Assembly: GCA_029268265.1 (NCBI GenBank)
Contig: JAJUGH010000002.1
Location: forward strand, 1 to 36,365
Direction: 5' to 3'
Source of the DNA: Alcaligenaceae bacterium
GTDB lineage: Bacteria > Pseudomonadota > Gammaproteobacteria > Burkholderiales > Burkholderiaceae_B
Length of the DNA: 36,365 nucleotides
Shown piece after piece: positions 17,993 to 27,572 of this stretch; positions within the stretch are counted from its first letter, which is position 1, and each line of letters starts with the position of its first letter. The translations under genes were made by a program, and so were the position numbers. The notes beneath the pieces were generated by a model. That model did no database searches, was not told the DNA's origin, and saw nothing but the letters and a program-made list of their open reading frames with translations.

Positions 17993-18424
17993 TCAGTCGG
18001 CCAACAGGGTGGCGTCCATGGTGATTTCGGCGTTGAGCACCTTCGACACTGGGCAGCCGGCTTTGGCCAACGTGGCGATCTCGCTGAATTTGTCTGGCGA
18101 AATGCCCGGGACACGTGCATGCACGGAAAGGTGGCTCGATGTAATGGCAAAACCGTCCCCAACCTTCTGAAGGCGGACGGCCGCTGTTGTTTCGATGTTG
18201 GCGGGCTCGAACCCGGCATCGCCAAGCATCAAGGACAACGCCATCGAAAAGCAAGACGCGTGGGCTGCTGCGATCAGCTCCTCGGGATTACTGCCCGGCT
18301 CTTCTTCGAAGCGGGCTGAAACGCCGTAAGCGGCTTTCTTTAACGCGCCCGATTCCGTGGAAATCGTGCCGCTGCCTTCCTTGAAGCTACCTTCCCAGTA
18401 CGCCGATCCTCTTTTTGTCGTCAT
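17993..18424 (-). CDS. OsmC family peroxiredoxin
   Basis: MTTKRGSAYWEGSFKEGSGTIS...NPEELIAAAHASCFSMALS...KAGCPVSKVL; both conserved Cys present. Confidence 0.93.
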   Translation of the reverse strand: MTTKRGSAYWEGSFKEGSGTISTESGALKKAAYGVSARFEEEPGSNPEELIAAAHASCFSMALSLMLGDAGFEPANIETTAAVRLQKVGDGFAITSSHLSVHARVPGISPDKFSEIATLAKAGCPVSKVLNAEITMDATLLAD

Positions 18425-18452
18425 TTCAGCTCCTCGTGCCTTACCAGGCGAA

Positions 18453-19010
18453 TCAGAGCATACCCATCTGCAGGCGCGCCGATTCGCTCATCATTTCACG
18501 ACTCCATGGTGGATCCCATACCAGATCCACTGCGACCTCGTCGACCCCATGGATGTTCAGCAATTTGCTGCGCGCTTCGTCGGCAATCATCGTGCCCATT
18601 CCGCATCCCGGAGCGGTAAGGGTCATCCGCATCTCGATGCGAAAGCGTTCCTCGCCAACCGGAATCACATCGCAACCATAGACCAGACCCAGGTTCACGA
18701 TATCAACCGGGATCTCCGGATCGAAGCAGGTCGACAGGACTTCCCATGCCTGCTCCTTTACATATTCCTCGGTAACGGGACCCTCGGGGATATGCTGCTC
18801 GACCTCGATCACATCAAGGCCCAGCGCATCCGCATCCTGACCTTCCACTCGATACAGGTTCCCCTGCACCATGACGGTAATGCTGCTGCCCAATTGCTGA
18901 GTGATGACTGCGGTGCAGCCCTTCTCGATCGTGACAGGCGAACCATAAGGGATGGTGACCGCCGGACAGTCTCGCAGGACTTCGATTTCTTCGCTTTTCA
19001 AATGCATCAT
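18453..19010 (-). CDS. sufT: Fe-S cluster assembly protein SufT (long form, DUF59/MIP18)
   Basis: DPEIPVDIVNLGLVYGCDVIPVGEERFRIEMRMTLTAPGCGMGTMIADEARSKL; next to suf genes. Confidence 0.92.
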   Translation of the reverse strand: MMHLKSEEIEVLRDCPAVTIPYGSPVTIEKGCTAVITQQLGSSITVMVQGNLYRVEGQDADALGLDVIEVEQHIPEGPVTEEYVKEQAWEVLSTCFDPEIPVDIVNLGLVYGCDVIPVGEERFRIEMRMTLTAPGCGMGTMIADEARSKLLNIHGVDEVAVDLVWDPPWSREMMSESARLQMGML

Positions 19011-19016
19011 GTCGCG

Positions 19017-19466
19017 CTACTCGGTTTTTGCGGTTTCCCGGGCCTCGGTAATGGCATTGTGCAAGGTATGCCAGGCCAGGGTGGCACACTTGACCCGCGC
19101 GGGGAACTCTCGTACCCCCGACAGCACTTCCAGCTTACCCATGTCACGATCCGGGTGGGCTTCGGTCAGCATGGCGTGCATGTCCTCGAACAGGCTCTCC
19201 ACCTCTTCGACAGGTCTGCCCTTGACCGCTTCGGTCATGAGGGAGGCCGACGCCGTTGAAATGGCGCAGCCATGGCCGATAAAGCTCACCTCTTCGACCT
19301 TTCCGTCGCTTACCCGGGCGTATACCGTGAGCTGGTCGCCGCACAGGGGATTATGGCCATCGGCCTGATGCGTCGCCTCCTCCATGGCATGGAAGTTTCG
19401 CGGGCGACGGTTGTGGTCAAAAATCACTTCCTGATAGAGCTCGCGGAGATCGCCAGATCCAATCAT
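19017..19466 (-). CDS. sufU: SufU-type Fe-S scaffold/sulfur transfer protein
   Basis: LRELYQEVIFDHNRRPRNFHAMEEATHQADGHNPLCGDQLTVYARV...GHGCAISTASASLMTEAVKG...VKCATLAWHTL. Confidence 0.92.
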   Translation of the reverse strand: MIGSGDLRELYQEVIFDHNRRPRNFHAMEEATHQADGHNPLCGDQLTVYARVSDGKVEEVSFIGHGCAISTASASLMTEAVKGRPVEEVESLFEDMHAMLTEAHPDRDMGKLEVLSGVREFPARVKCATLAWHTLHNAITEARETAKTE

Positions 19467-20725
19467 GCGGTTTCCTCCAGTCCGAACAGGCGGCGTGCCT
19501 TGCGCAGGCCGGCTGCCAGGGCGTCGACATCCTGCTTGCCGTTGTAGATAGCGAACGAGGCACGAGCCGTACCGGGCAGGCCGAAGCGTGTCATCAACGG
19601 CATCGCGCAATGGTGTCCTGCGCGTATGGCCACGCCTTCCATGTCGAGAATGGTGCCCAGGTCGTGCGGATGTATGCCGTCCATAACGAACGACACGATC
19701 CCGGCGCGTTCAGCGGCCTGCCCGATAAAGCGCAAGCCGGGGATTTCGGCCAGCACCGAAGTGGCATACGCCACAAGCTCCGCTTCGTGAGCCGCTATGA
19801 CGTCGAGACCGATTCCCTGCACGTATGCAATGGCTTCCGCCATGGCGATCGCTCCGGCGATGTTGGGGGTGCCGGCTTCAAATTTCTGGGGCGTCTCGGC
19901 GTAGGTGGCGCGCTCGAAACTCACCGTATGGATCATGTCGCCGCCACCCTGCCACGGCGGCATGGCGTCAAGAAACTCTTTGCGGCCATAGAGGGCACCG
20001 ATACCCGTGGGCCCATAAAGCTTGTGGCCGGAAAACGCGTAGAAGTCGCAACCCAAGGCCTGGACGTCCACGATCTGGTGAGCAACCGCCTGGGCGCCGT
20101 CCACCAGCACGACTGCGCCGACTTCGTGTGCCTGCCGAATGATGTCGGCCACCGGATTCACGGTGCCCAGCGCATTCGACACGTGGCAGACCCCTACGAA
20201 CTTCGTGCGATCGCTTAGCATCGAAGCAAAGGCCTGCATGTCCAGTTCGCCGTTGTCAGTAACGGGGACTACGCGAATACGGGCACCCGTCTGTTCGGCC
20301 ACCATCTGCCACGGAACGATATTGGAGTGATGCTCCATGCCACTCAGGAGGATCTCATCGCCTTCCTTAAGATTGCGGCGTCCCCAGGTGGCGGCCACCA
20401 GATTGATGGCTTCGGTGGTGCCACGGGTAAAGACAATCTCTTCCACGCGCGCAGCGTTCAGAAATGCCCGTACCTTTTCGCGGCTGCGATCATAAAGATC
20501 AGTGCTGTGCTGCGACAGCCAGTGCACGCCACGGTGGATGTTCGCGTTGGAGTCCTGGTAGAAGCGTGCTTCAGCCTCGATTACCGCTTGCGGCTTCTGC
20601 GTGGTCGCGCCGTTGTCGAGATAGACCAGGCGGCGTCCGTGGACCGGGCGTGCCAGGATCGGGAAGTCGGCCGCGCGTGCAGCGACTTCCCCGCGTGCGT
20701 CGTTTCCGAGCGCGACGGCGTTCAT
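19463..20725 (-). CDS. sufS: Cysteine desulfurase SufS
   Basis: YLDNGATTQKPQAVIEAEARFYQDSNANIHRGVHWLSQ; PLP Lys in FSGHKLYGPTGIGALYG; RAGHHCAMPLM active Cys. Confidence 0.95.
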   Translation of the reverse strand: MNAVALGNDARGEVAARAADFPILARPVHGRRLVYLDNGATTQKPQAVIEAEARFYQDSNANIHRGVHWLSQHSTDLYDRSREKVRAFLNAARVEEIVFTRGTTEAINLVAATWGRRNLKEGDEILLSGMEHHSNIVPWQMVAEQTGARIRVVPVTDNGELDMQAFASMLSDRTKFVGVCHVSNALGTVNPVADIIRQAHEVGAVVLVDGAQAVAHQIVDVQALGCDFYAFSGHKLYGPTGIGALYGRKEFLDAMPPWQGGGDMIHTVSFERATYAETPQKFEAGTPNIAGAIAMAEAIAYVQGIGLDVIAAHEAELVAYATSVLAEIPGLRFIGQAAERAGIVSFVMDGIHPHDLGTILDMEGVAIRAGHHCAMPLMTRFGLPGTARASFAIYNGKQDVDALAAGLRKARRLFGLEETA

Positions 20726-22032
20726 GCAAGCTCTCCCAACATGTTGGCACCGGGCATCAGTGCGCGCACGGCGTGACTGGCACGGCGGCGCACTGGCTCG
20801 GGCTCGATGCGCGCGAGACTCGCCAGCACGAAGGCATACACGAGAACGTTGCGCGCGTGAGTGCGATCGAGGCCACGTGCCATGAGGTAGAAGAGACTGT
20901 CTTCGCTCAACTGCCCCACCGTTGCGCCGTGGGTGCATCGCACATCTTCAGCATAGATTTCGAGCTCCGGACGCGAGTCGGAACGCGCCAGCTTCGAGAG
21001 CAGCAGACTGTCATTGCGCTGGATGGCGTCGGTGCCGTCGGCGCCGGGAGCCACCAGGATGCGGCCGCGAAATACACCGCGCCCGCGGTCGGCCAGAATG
21101 CCTCGGTAATGCTCATTGCTGACGCAGTTGGGCTGGGCGTGACCGATAAGGGTGTGGTGGTCGACGTGCCGTTGGCCATCGGCGAAATAAACGCCGTTAA
21201 GCAGGCTTTCAGCGCGTTGGCCGCCAAAATGCGTGGCGATGTCGTGGCGTGCAATGCGGGCGCCCAACGACACCGAGTGCGAGGCGAAATACGATTTTCC
21301 CTCTTGCTCGGCTTCGACACTGCCCAGGTGAAACGCCTGGTTGGCTTCCTGCTGCAGCCGGGTATGGCTCAGACGCGCATCCGATGCCACCTGCACGCGC
21401 GTCACCGTATTGGTGAGCGTGACGTTGCCATCGCGCCCCACATAATGCTCGACGATATTCCCCTGCGCGCCGGATTCAGCCACGTACAGATTGCGCGGAA
21501 ACGATGCCGCGCGTTCTCCACTGGAGACGAACACCACGTGCACCGTTTCTTCCAGCACCACGCCGCGCGCCAGATGCACGAACGCACCATCGCAGGTCAG
21601 TGCCAGATTCAGCGCGGAGATGCTGCTGCCGTCGGTTTCGCTGCCAAACGCTTCCTGCACCAGGTCGGCCTCGTGGGCCAGCGCGTCAGCCACGGTGCCG
21701 AGACGGACGCCGGCGGCCAGCGTGCCGAGACGGCTCAGCCCGGGCTCATAGCGGCCATCCACGAACACCAGCCAATGCCCGGTGTCGTCGCCGATCAGCG
21801 CCCGGACCGTCTCCGACACATCTTGCGGACGTGCCTGAGTATCGAAGGATGCTTGCTCGAGAGGAGCCAGCGAAGTATGGCGCCAGTCTTCCAGTCGGGT
21901 GGTGGGCCAGCCTTCGGCAGCAAAGCGTTCGATTGCCCGCTTGCGCATTGCATCGAGCCACGGGAGCCCCGCACCCGGCAACTGCCCCTGGCGAGCCGAG
22001 AAATCGGAAATCCAGGTATCGACCGCCGTCAT
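20722..22032 (-). CDS. sufD: Fe-S cluster assembly protein SufD
   Basis: SufBD core: HVDHHTLIGHAQPNCVSNEHYRGILADRGRGVFRGRILVAPGADGTDAIQRNDSLLLS; CTHGATVGQLSEDSLFYLMARGL. Confidence 0.95.
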   Translation of the reverse strand: MTAVDTWISDFSARQGQLPGAGLPWLDAMRKRAIERFAAEGWPTTRLEDWRHTSLAPLEQASFDTQARPQDVSETVRALIGDDTGHWLVFVDGRYEPGLSRLGTLAAGVRLGTVADALAHEADLVQEAFGSETDGSSISALNLALTCDGAFVHLARGVVLEETVHVVFVSSGERAASFPRNLYVAESGAQGNIVEHYVGRDGNVTLTNTVTRVQVASDARLSHTRLQQEANQAFHLGSVEAEQEGKSYFASHSVSLGARIARHDIATHFGGQRAESLLNGVYFADGQRHVDHHTLIGHAQPNCVSNEHYRGILADRGRGVFRGRILVAPGADGTDAIQRNDSLLLSKLARSDSRPELEIYAEDVRCTHGATVGQLSEDSLFYLMARGLDRTHARNVLVYAFVLASLARIEPEPVRRRASHAVRALMPGANMLGELA

Positions 22033-22799
22033 GCGCGCGCTCCTTGCTGCTCGGCCTCCAGCTCCTTGACCCAGCCATAGCCGCGCTTTTCAAGCTCGTG
22101 CGCGAGCGAGCTGTCGCCGGAACGCACGATGCGGCCGCCGGCCAGCACGTGCACGTAGTCAGGAACGATGTAGTCCAGCAGACGTTGATAGTGGGTGATG
22201 ACGATGAGTGCGCGGTCAGGCGAACGCATGCGGTTCACGCCGTCTGCAACCACGCGAAGGGCGTCGATGTCGAGGCCCGAATCGGTCTCGTCCAGGATCG
22301 CCAGCTTCGGTTCGAGCAGCGACATCTGGAGGACCTCGTTGCGCTTCTTCTCGCCGCCGGAGAACCCTTCGTTTACGGAACGGTAGAGAAACTCTTCCTT
22401 CATGCCCACCGTCTTCATTTCCTCTTTCACGCGCTTGAGGAAATCCATAGCGTCCAGTTCCGGTAGGCCCTGATGACGCCGCACGGCATTGACGGAAGCC
22501 TTGAGGAAGTAGGCATTGGACACGCCCGGAATTTCGATGGGGTACTGGAAGGCCAGGAAGATGCCGGCGCGGGCGCGTTCCTCGACGGGCATTTCCAGAA
22601 GATCCTGACCCATGAACTCGACTTCGCCGCTATCCACCGTGTACTCTTCGCGGCCGGCCAGCACCTGCGACAGCGTGCTCTTGCCCGAACCGTTCGGACC
22701 CATGATGGCGTGGACCTCGCCCGGGTTCACCGTGAGCGACAGCCCGTTGAGTATCCGCTTGTCTTCGATGGAAGCGTGCAAATCCTTGATGTTCAGCAT
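22029..22799 (-). CDS. sufC: Fe-S cluster assembly ATPase SufC
   Basis: MLNIKDLHASIEDKRILNGLSLTVNPGEVHAIMGPNGSGKSTLSQVLAG; FSGGEKKRNEVLQM; LAILDETDSGLDIDAL. Confidence 0.97.
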   Translation of the reverse strand: MLNIKDLHASIEDKRILNGLSLTVNPGEVHAIMGPNGSGKSTLSQVLAGREEYTVDSGEVEFMGQDLLEMPVEERARAGIFLAFQYPIEIPGVSNAYFLKASVNAVRRHQGLPELDAMDFLKRVKEEMKTVGMKEEFLYRSVNEGFSGGEKKRNEVLQMSLLEPKLAILDETDSGLDIDALRVVADGVNRMRSPDRALIVITHYQRLLDYIVPDYVHVLAGGRIVRSGDSSLAHELEKRGYGWVKELEAEQQGARA

Positions 22800-22813
22800 G
22801 ATGTGTTTTCTCC

Positions 22814-24265
22814 TTAACCTACGCTGCCTTCAAGGCTGACACCGAGCAGATTCTGCGCTTCAACCGCGAACTCCATGGGCAATTCCTTGAAAACTTCCTT
22901 GCAGAAGCCGTTGACGATCATCGACACGGCGTCTTCGGCCGTCAGGCCGCGCTGCATGGCATAAAACAATTGATCTTCGGCAATACGCGAAGCCGTGGCT
23001 TCGTGTTCGACCTTGGCGGTGGGATTCTGGACTTCCATGACCGGGAAGGTATGTGCCGCGCACTTCTTGCCGATCAGCAGCGAGTCGCACTGCGTGAAGT
23101 TGCGTGCGTTCTCTGCCTTGGGGGTCATACGCACGAGACCACGATAGGCGTTGCTGCCCTGCCCGGCCGAAATCCCCTTCGAGATGATGGTGCTGCGCGT
23201 ATTGCGGCCGATGTGGATCATCTTGGTACCGGTATCGGCTTGCTGACGATGGTTGCTGAGCGCCACCGAGTAGAACTCGCCGGTGGAATCGTCGCCACGC
23301 AGGACCACGCTGGGGTATTTCCAGGTAATGGCCGAACCGGTTTCCACCTGGGTCCAGGAAATGTGCGAACGGGCTCCGCGACACTCGCCGCGCTTCGTCA
23401 CGAAGTTGTAGATGCCGCCCACGCCGTCCTTGTCGCCGGGATACCAGTTTTGGACGGTGGAGTACTTCACCTTGGCGTCTTCCAGCGCGACGATCTCGAC
23501 CACGGCTGCGTGCAGCTGGTTTTCGTCGCGCATGGGCGCCGTACAGCCTTCCAGGTAGCTGACGTAAGACCCCTCGGCCGCGATGATCAGCGTACGTTCG
23601 AACTGCCCCGTGTTGGAAGCGTTGATCCGGAAGTACGTGGACAGCTCCATGGGGCACCGCACGCCCTTCGGGATATACACGAAGGAGCCGTCCGAAAAGA
23701 CGGCCGAGTTCAGGGCCGCATAGAAGTTGTCACCCGGAGGCACGACGGAGCCCAGGTATTCCTTGATGAGTTCAGGATATTGCTGCGCGGCTTCGGAGAA
23801 CGAACAGAAAATGACGCCGACCTCTTCCAGTTGCTTGCGGAATGTGGTGGCCACCGAGACCGAGTCGAAAACGGCGTCCACAGCGACCCCGGCCAGACGC
23901 GCGCGCTCATGCAGCGGCACACCCAGCTTTTCGTAGGTGCGCAGCAGCTCGGGATCGACTTCGTCGAGACTCTTGGGGCCATCAGCCTTGCTCTTCGGTG
24001 CCGAGTAGTAGCTGATTTCCTGGAAGTCCACTGGCGGAAAATGCACGTGCGCCCACTCAGGCGGCGTCATTTCCAGCCACTTGCGGTAAGCGGCAAGACG
24101 CCACTCCAGCAGGAATTCCGGCTCTTTCTTGATCGCCGAAAGCTTGCGTATCGTTTCTTCGGACAGCCCCGGCGGCAGCGAGACGGATTCAATATCCGTC
24201 ACGAACCCAGCCGAGTATTCTCGGTCCAGGAAGGTGTCAATTGGGTCGGTTACGCTACTGCTCAT
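22814..24265 (-). CDS. sufB: Fe-S cluster assembly protein SufB
   Basis: [85 protein letters not shown]. Confidence 0.97.
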   Translation of the reverse strand: MSSSVTDPIDTFLDREYSAGFVTDIESVSLPPGLSEETIRKLSAIKKEPEFLLEWRLAAYRKWLEMTPPEWAHVHFPPVDFQEISYYSAPKSKADGPKSLDEVDPELLRTYEKLGVPLHERARLAGVAVDAVFDSVSVATTFRKQLEEVGVIFCSFSEAAQQYPELIKEYLGSVVPPGDNFYAALNSAVFSDGSFVYIPKGVRCPMELSTYFRINASNTGQFERTLIIAAEGSYVSYLEGCTAPMRDENQLHAAVVEIVALEDAKVKYSTVQNWYPGDKDGVGGIYNFVTKRGECRGARSHISWTQVETGSAITWKYPSVVLRGDDSTGEFYSVALSNHRQQADTGTKMIHIGRNTRSTIISKGISAGQGSNAYRGLVRMTPKAENARNFTQCDSLLIGKKCAAHTFPVMEVQNPTAKVEHEATASRIAEDQLFYAMQRGLTAEDAVSMIVNGFCKEVFKELPMEFAVEAQNLLGVSLEGSVG

Positions 24266-24762
24266 TCAGAGAAACTCCATGTCGAAGGGCATGCCGCCGT
24301 TTTGTTTGGTGGCGCGCTATGGGCATTGCTGCGGCCGGGTATGAATTGGATCGTGGCGGTGGGATTCACCATGTCGGCAACCGACACCTGCTCGAGCGTC
24401 TTGCGCACGGCGGCATTGATGCGGTGCCAGTTGCTGCGAATATTGCAGGCGGCCTCGACGCTGCATGCACCCGGTGTGGCGGTACATTCGGTCAGCCCGA
24501 AAGGCTGGTCATCGAGTGCGTCTATAATGTCGGCGATACTGATGTCTTCAGGCGCCCGACCCAGGGCATAACCGCCCCGCGCTCCCCGGGTGCTTTTGAC
24601 GATCTCGCGCTGCGCCAGCGACTTCAATACCTTGCTGACCACCGGTTGCCCGAGGCCCAGGGTTGATGCAAGATCAGTAGCGCTGAACACACGCTGCGGA
24701 TCTGACGCCATGTGCGTCAGCAGCAGTGTTCCGTAGTCGATGATCTTGCTGACGCGCAGCAT
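24262..24762 (-). CDS. Rrf2-family SUF system Fe-S regulator
   Basis: [68 protein letters not shown]; Cys cluster [15 protein letters not shown]; overlaps sufB start. Upstream start at 24780 possible. Confidence 0.93.
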   Translation of the reverse strand: MLRVSKIIDYGTLLLTHMASDPQRVFSATDLASTLGLGQPVVSKVLKSLAQREIVKSTRGARGGYALGRAPEDISIADIIDALDDQPFGLTECTATPGACSVEAACNIRSNWHRINAAVRKTLEQVSVADMVNPTATIQFIPGRSNAHSAPPNKTAACPSTWSFSE

Positions 24763-24797
24763 ATTCGCCGGTTCTCCCAAAGCCTGTTGTTACCAAA

Positions 24798-24826
24798 CCA
24801 TATAGTACCATTTCGGTACTATATGG
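24798..24826. promoter_or_regulatory. Perfect 12-bp inverted repeat operator in the suf promoter
   Basis: CCATATAGTACC-ATTTC-GGTACTATATGG; on the minus strand a TTGCCC-17-TACTAT promoter (24830-24802) overlaps it. Confidence 0.82.
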
Positions 24827-24837
24827 GCAAAGCTTTT

Positions 24838-25764
24838 CTACGGGTTAACGCGTATGGCGAACTCGCCGTCGCTGGCTAACGAGCTTCGCTCGTGCATGAC
24901 CAGATCGTGAAACGCCTGGGCGGCCGCAGACAGCCCCCGATCTTCGCGACGCACAAGCAGCAACTGACGTCGAATCTCGCTGCCCGGTGCAAGGGGTATT
25001 GCGCGCAGCAGCGGGTAGCGAAAGTGGAATAGCGTCATGCCGGGTACGAGACTGACACCCATTCCAGCTAGAACCAGGCCGCACACGGTGGCGAGATGAT
25101 CCACTTCAAAGCTCACGGGCATCTCGGCAATTCTGGAGTCAGACACCAGGCCCTGGCGGATGCTGCTGCCCTTGCCCAGGTGAATCAGCCGCTCCTTTGT
25201 CAGGTCGCTGGTCGTCACCGTTTCATGGTCAGCGAGTGGATGATCATGCCGGCATATGAAGTAGAACCGGTCCTCGCACAATGGATCGACCGTTAGCCCC
25301 TCCATGTTCAGGCCTTGGGCGGCCAATGCCATATCCGCCGCCCCGTCACGTACCATCTGCAGACAGGGTTCCAATAGCGCGTCTCGCAAGCTGATTCTTA
25401 CAGCCGGATATTGAGCGCTGAATGTAGCGCAGATCCCAGGCAGCCACCCTGCCGCCAGAGACGGAAGCGCAGCGATACTGACCTTACCTCGGCGTTTATC
25501 GGCGAACTGCCTCATTTCTCCGATGAGCCCCTCCATATCGTTCAGGAGGCGAGGAGCGGTCAGGAAAAAGTGCTCGCCTTCCTGTGTGAGCGTTACCCGC
25601 CGAGTGGATCGATCAAACAGCCGGACCCCGACCAGCTCTTCCAACGACTGTATGAGCGCACTGAACGCCGGTTGAGTGAGGTGACACCGCCTTGCGGCGC
25701 GCGTGAAATGCCGCTCCTCTGCCAGAAACAAGAAGGCCCGTATCTGCCGCGCTGAAAGATTCAT
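24838..25764 (-). CDS. LysR-family transcriptional regulator
   Basis: MNLSARQIRAFLFLAEERHFTRAARRCHLTQPAFSALIQSLEELVGVRLFDRSTRRVTLTQEG HTH. Confidence 0.95.
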   Translation of the reverse strand: MNLSARQIRAFLFLAEERHFTRAARRCHLTQPAFSALIQSLEELVGVRLFDRSTRRVTLTQEGEHFFLTAPRLLNDMEGLIGEMRQFADKRRGKVSIAALPSLAAGWLPGICATFSAQYPAVRISLRDALLEPCLQMVRDGAADMALAAQGLNMEGLTVDPLCEDRFYFICRHDHPLADHETVTTSDLTKERLIHLGKGSSIRQGLVSDSRIAEMPVSFEVDHLATVCGLVLAGMGVSLVPGMTLFHFRYPLLRAIPLAPGSEIRRQLLLVRREDRGLSAAAQAFHDLVMHERSSLASDGEFAIRVNP

Positions 25765-25775
25765 TCAAAATCCAT

Positions 25776-25790
25776 ATCGATGCATCCGAT
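25776..25790. promoter_or_regulatory. Putative LysR-type binding site ATC-N9-GAT
   Basis: ATCGATGCATCCGAT in the divergent lysR/atuA-like intergenic region (T-N11-A pattern). Confidence 0.4.
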
Positions 25791-25857
25791 CTTTCTATTT
25801 TACTTATAGACCGGCGGGATTTAGTCTCTCCCACACTGCTTAGACATTCAATACGGA

Positions 25858-27198
25858 ATGAAAAATTTCATCGTGGGATGCGGCGCCGGGTTTTCGGGAG
25901 ATCGGACCGACGGAATAACGCCGCTGGTTGAGACCCTTATTGAATTGGGGGGCCACGCGCTGATCTTCGAGACGCTGGCCGAACGGACGCTGGCCCTCGC
26001 GCAGCTGGCTAGGAACTCCGACCCTCTTGCCGGCTATGAGCCGCTACTCGAAGAGATCCTTCGCCCTTGTCTTGGGCCTTGCCTTGAACACGGTATTCGC
26101 ATCGTCAGCAACTTTGGCCAAGCGAATCCACAAGCCGCTGCCCGGCAGATCCGTCGCCTTGCACATCAGTGGAATCTTCGGGAGCCGCGTATTGCCGTAT
26201 TGGATGGAGACCGACTGGCGACGTCGGCGCAAATAGATTACCTGCGTCATACGTTGCCCGATTCTCTGGACCCGGACAGAATCGTCTGCATTAATGCTTA
26301 CCAGGGTGCGACTGAAATTGCGCAGGCCATACGGGCCGGCGCTGAAGTCGTGGTCACGGGTCGTGTGGCAGATCCGTCGCTCGTGGTCGGGCCTGCCATG
26401 GCGCACTTCCAGTGGCCGGAGGACGATTGGCATCGCTTGGCCTGCGCGACCATGGCCGGCCATCTGCTGGAGTGCGGAACACAGGTTACCGGAGGCTATT
26501 TCTCTGTCCCGGGACTCAAGGACATACCGGGCATGGACTGCCTTGGCTACCCCATTGCGACCATTGACCAGGAGGGTGATGTCGTTATCGAGAAAGCTGC
26601 CGGTACCGGCGGACGTGTCGATGTGCGTACCGTAAAGGAACAGATTCTCTATGAAGTCCATGACCCTGCCGCCTACCATACGCCCGACGTTATCGCGGAC
26701 ATAAGTCGAGTTCATGTATCGCCGCTCAGCTCGAATCGCGTACGGGTCAGCGGGGTCGCAGGGCATCCAAGACCGGACATGCTTAAGGTAAACGTGTTCC
26801 TGCGTGGCGGCTGGCTGGCCGAGGCAGAAATATCTTATTTCGGGCTACAGGCAGAGGCCAGAGCACGGCTTGCCGCGGACACGGTATGTCGCCGCCTTGG
26901 CTCGGCCTTGAAACCCAGAACCGATCTGATCGGTGTTTCCAGCATATTGAATGACGACGTCGGTCAACTGTTTGCCGCCACCAAGCCAGGTAGCGCCCGC
27001 GATGTACGGCTGCGCATGGCCGCCACACACGATGAAAAGCGGGTCGCGGAACAATTGCTCAGAGAAGTCAACGCCCTGTACACGTGTGGGCCCGCTGGTG
27101 GCGGCGGTGTGAGAACTTCACTGAAACCGCGGCTCAACAGCGTTTCAACGCTGATCCCTCGGGACCTGGCGCCGGCCTCCTGGAGCTTCCTGCCATGA
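25858..27198 (+). CDS. AtuA-like acyclic terpene utilization family protein (DUF1446)
   Basis: FIVGCGAGFSGDRTDGITPLVETLIELGGHALIFETLAERTLALAQLARNSDPLAGYEPLLEEILRPCL; VVTGRVADPSLVVGPAMAHFQW. Confidence 0.9.
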   Translation: MKNFIVGCGAGFSGDRTDGITPLVETLIELGGHALIFETLAERTLALAQLARNSDPLAGYEPLLEEILRPCLGPCLEHGIRIVSNFGQANPQAAARQIRRLAHQWNLREPRIAVLDGDRLATSAQIDYLRHTLPDSLDPDRIVCINAYQGATEIAQAIRAGAEVVVTGRVADPSLVVGPAMAHFQWPEDDWHRLACATMAGHLLECGTQVTGGYFSVPGLKDIPGMDCLGYPIATIDQEGDVVIEKAAGTGGRVDVRTVKEQILYEVHDPAAYHTPDVIADISRVHVSPLSSNRVRVSGVAGHPRPDMLKVNVFLRGGWLAEAEISYFGLQAEARARLAADTVCRRLGSALKPRTDLIGVSSILNDDVGQLFAATKPGSARDVRLRMAATHDEKRVAEQLLREVNALYTCGPAGGGGVRTSLKPRLNSVSTLIPRDLAPASWSFLP

Positions 27199-27572
27199 CT
27201 ACGGTAACTGTGCCTCTATACCGGCTTGCTCACGGTAGAACCGGGGATAAGGGCAATATTTCGAACCTGAGCGTGATTGCATGGGAAGAAGAATGGTATC
27301 CCATCATCGAGGAACAAGTTACGGAAGCAGCCATTCTGGAATGGTTTTACTTCAGGCGTCCCACCCGCGTCACGCGCTACGCCATACCGTCGATCGCCGC
27401 CTTCAACTTCGTGATCGAGGGCGCGCTGGATGGCGGGGTGAACGATGCACTGAATCTGGACAGCCACGGCAAGGCACTCTCGTTCCATTTACTCGACTTT
27501 CCCGTACGTGTACCGGCAGCCTTGGCATCAAAGCTACCGGACGTCCATCAACCTCCTGAGGAGACATTATGA
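27195..27572 (+). CDS. AtuA C-terminal-domain-like small protein
   Basis: VPLYRLAHGRTGDKGNISNLSVIAWEEEWYPIIEEQVTEAAILEWF...LNFVIEGALDGGVNDALNLDSHGKALSFHLLDFPV; ATGA overlap with the upstream gene. Confidence 0.85.
   Translation: MTTVTVPLYRLAHGRTGDKGNISNLSVIAWEEEWYPIIEEQVTEAAILEWFYFRRPTRVTRYAIPSIAAFNFVIEGALDGGVNDALNLDSHGKALSFHLLDFPVRVPAALASKLPDVHQPPEETL

Noticed and set aside
20464-24571. Large plus-strand ORFs opposite sufB-D and sufS (20464..22080, 22970..24571)
   Set aside because: Antisense shadows of well-supported suf genes; low-complexity composition and no recognisable domains.
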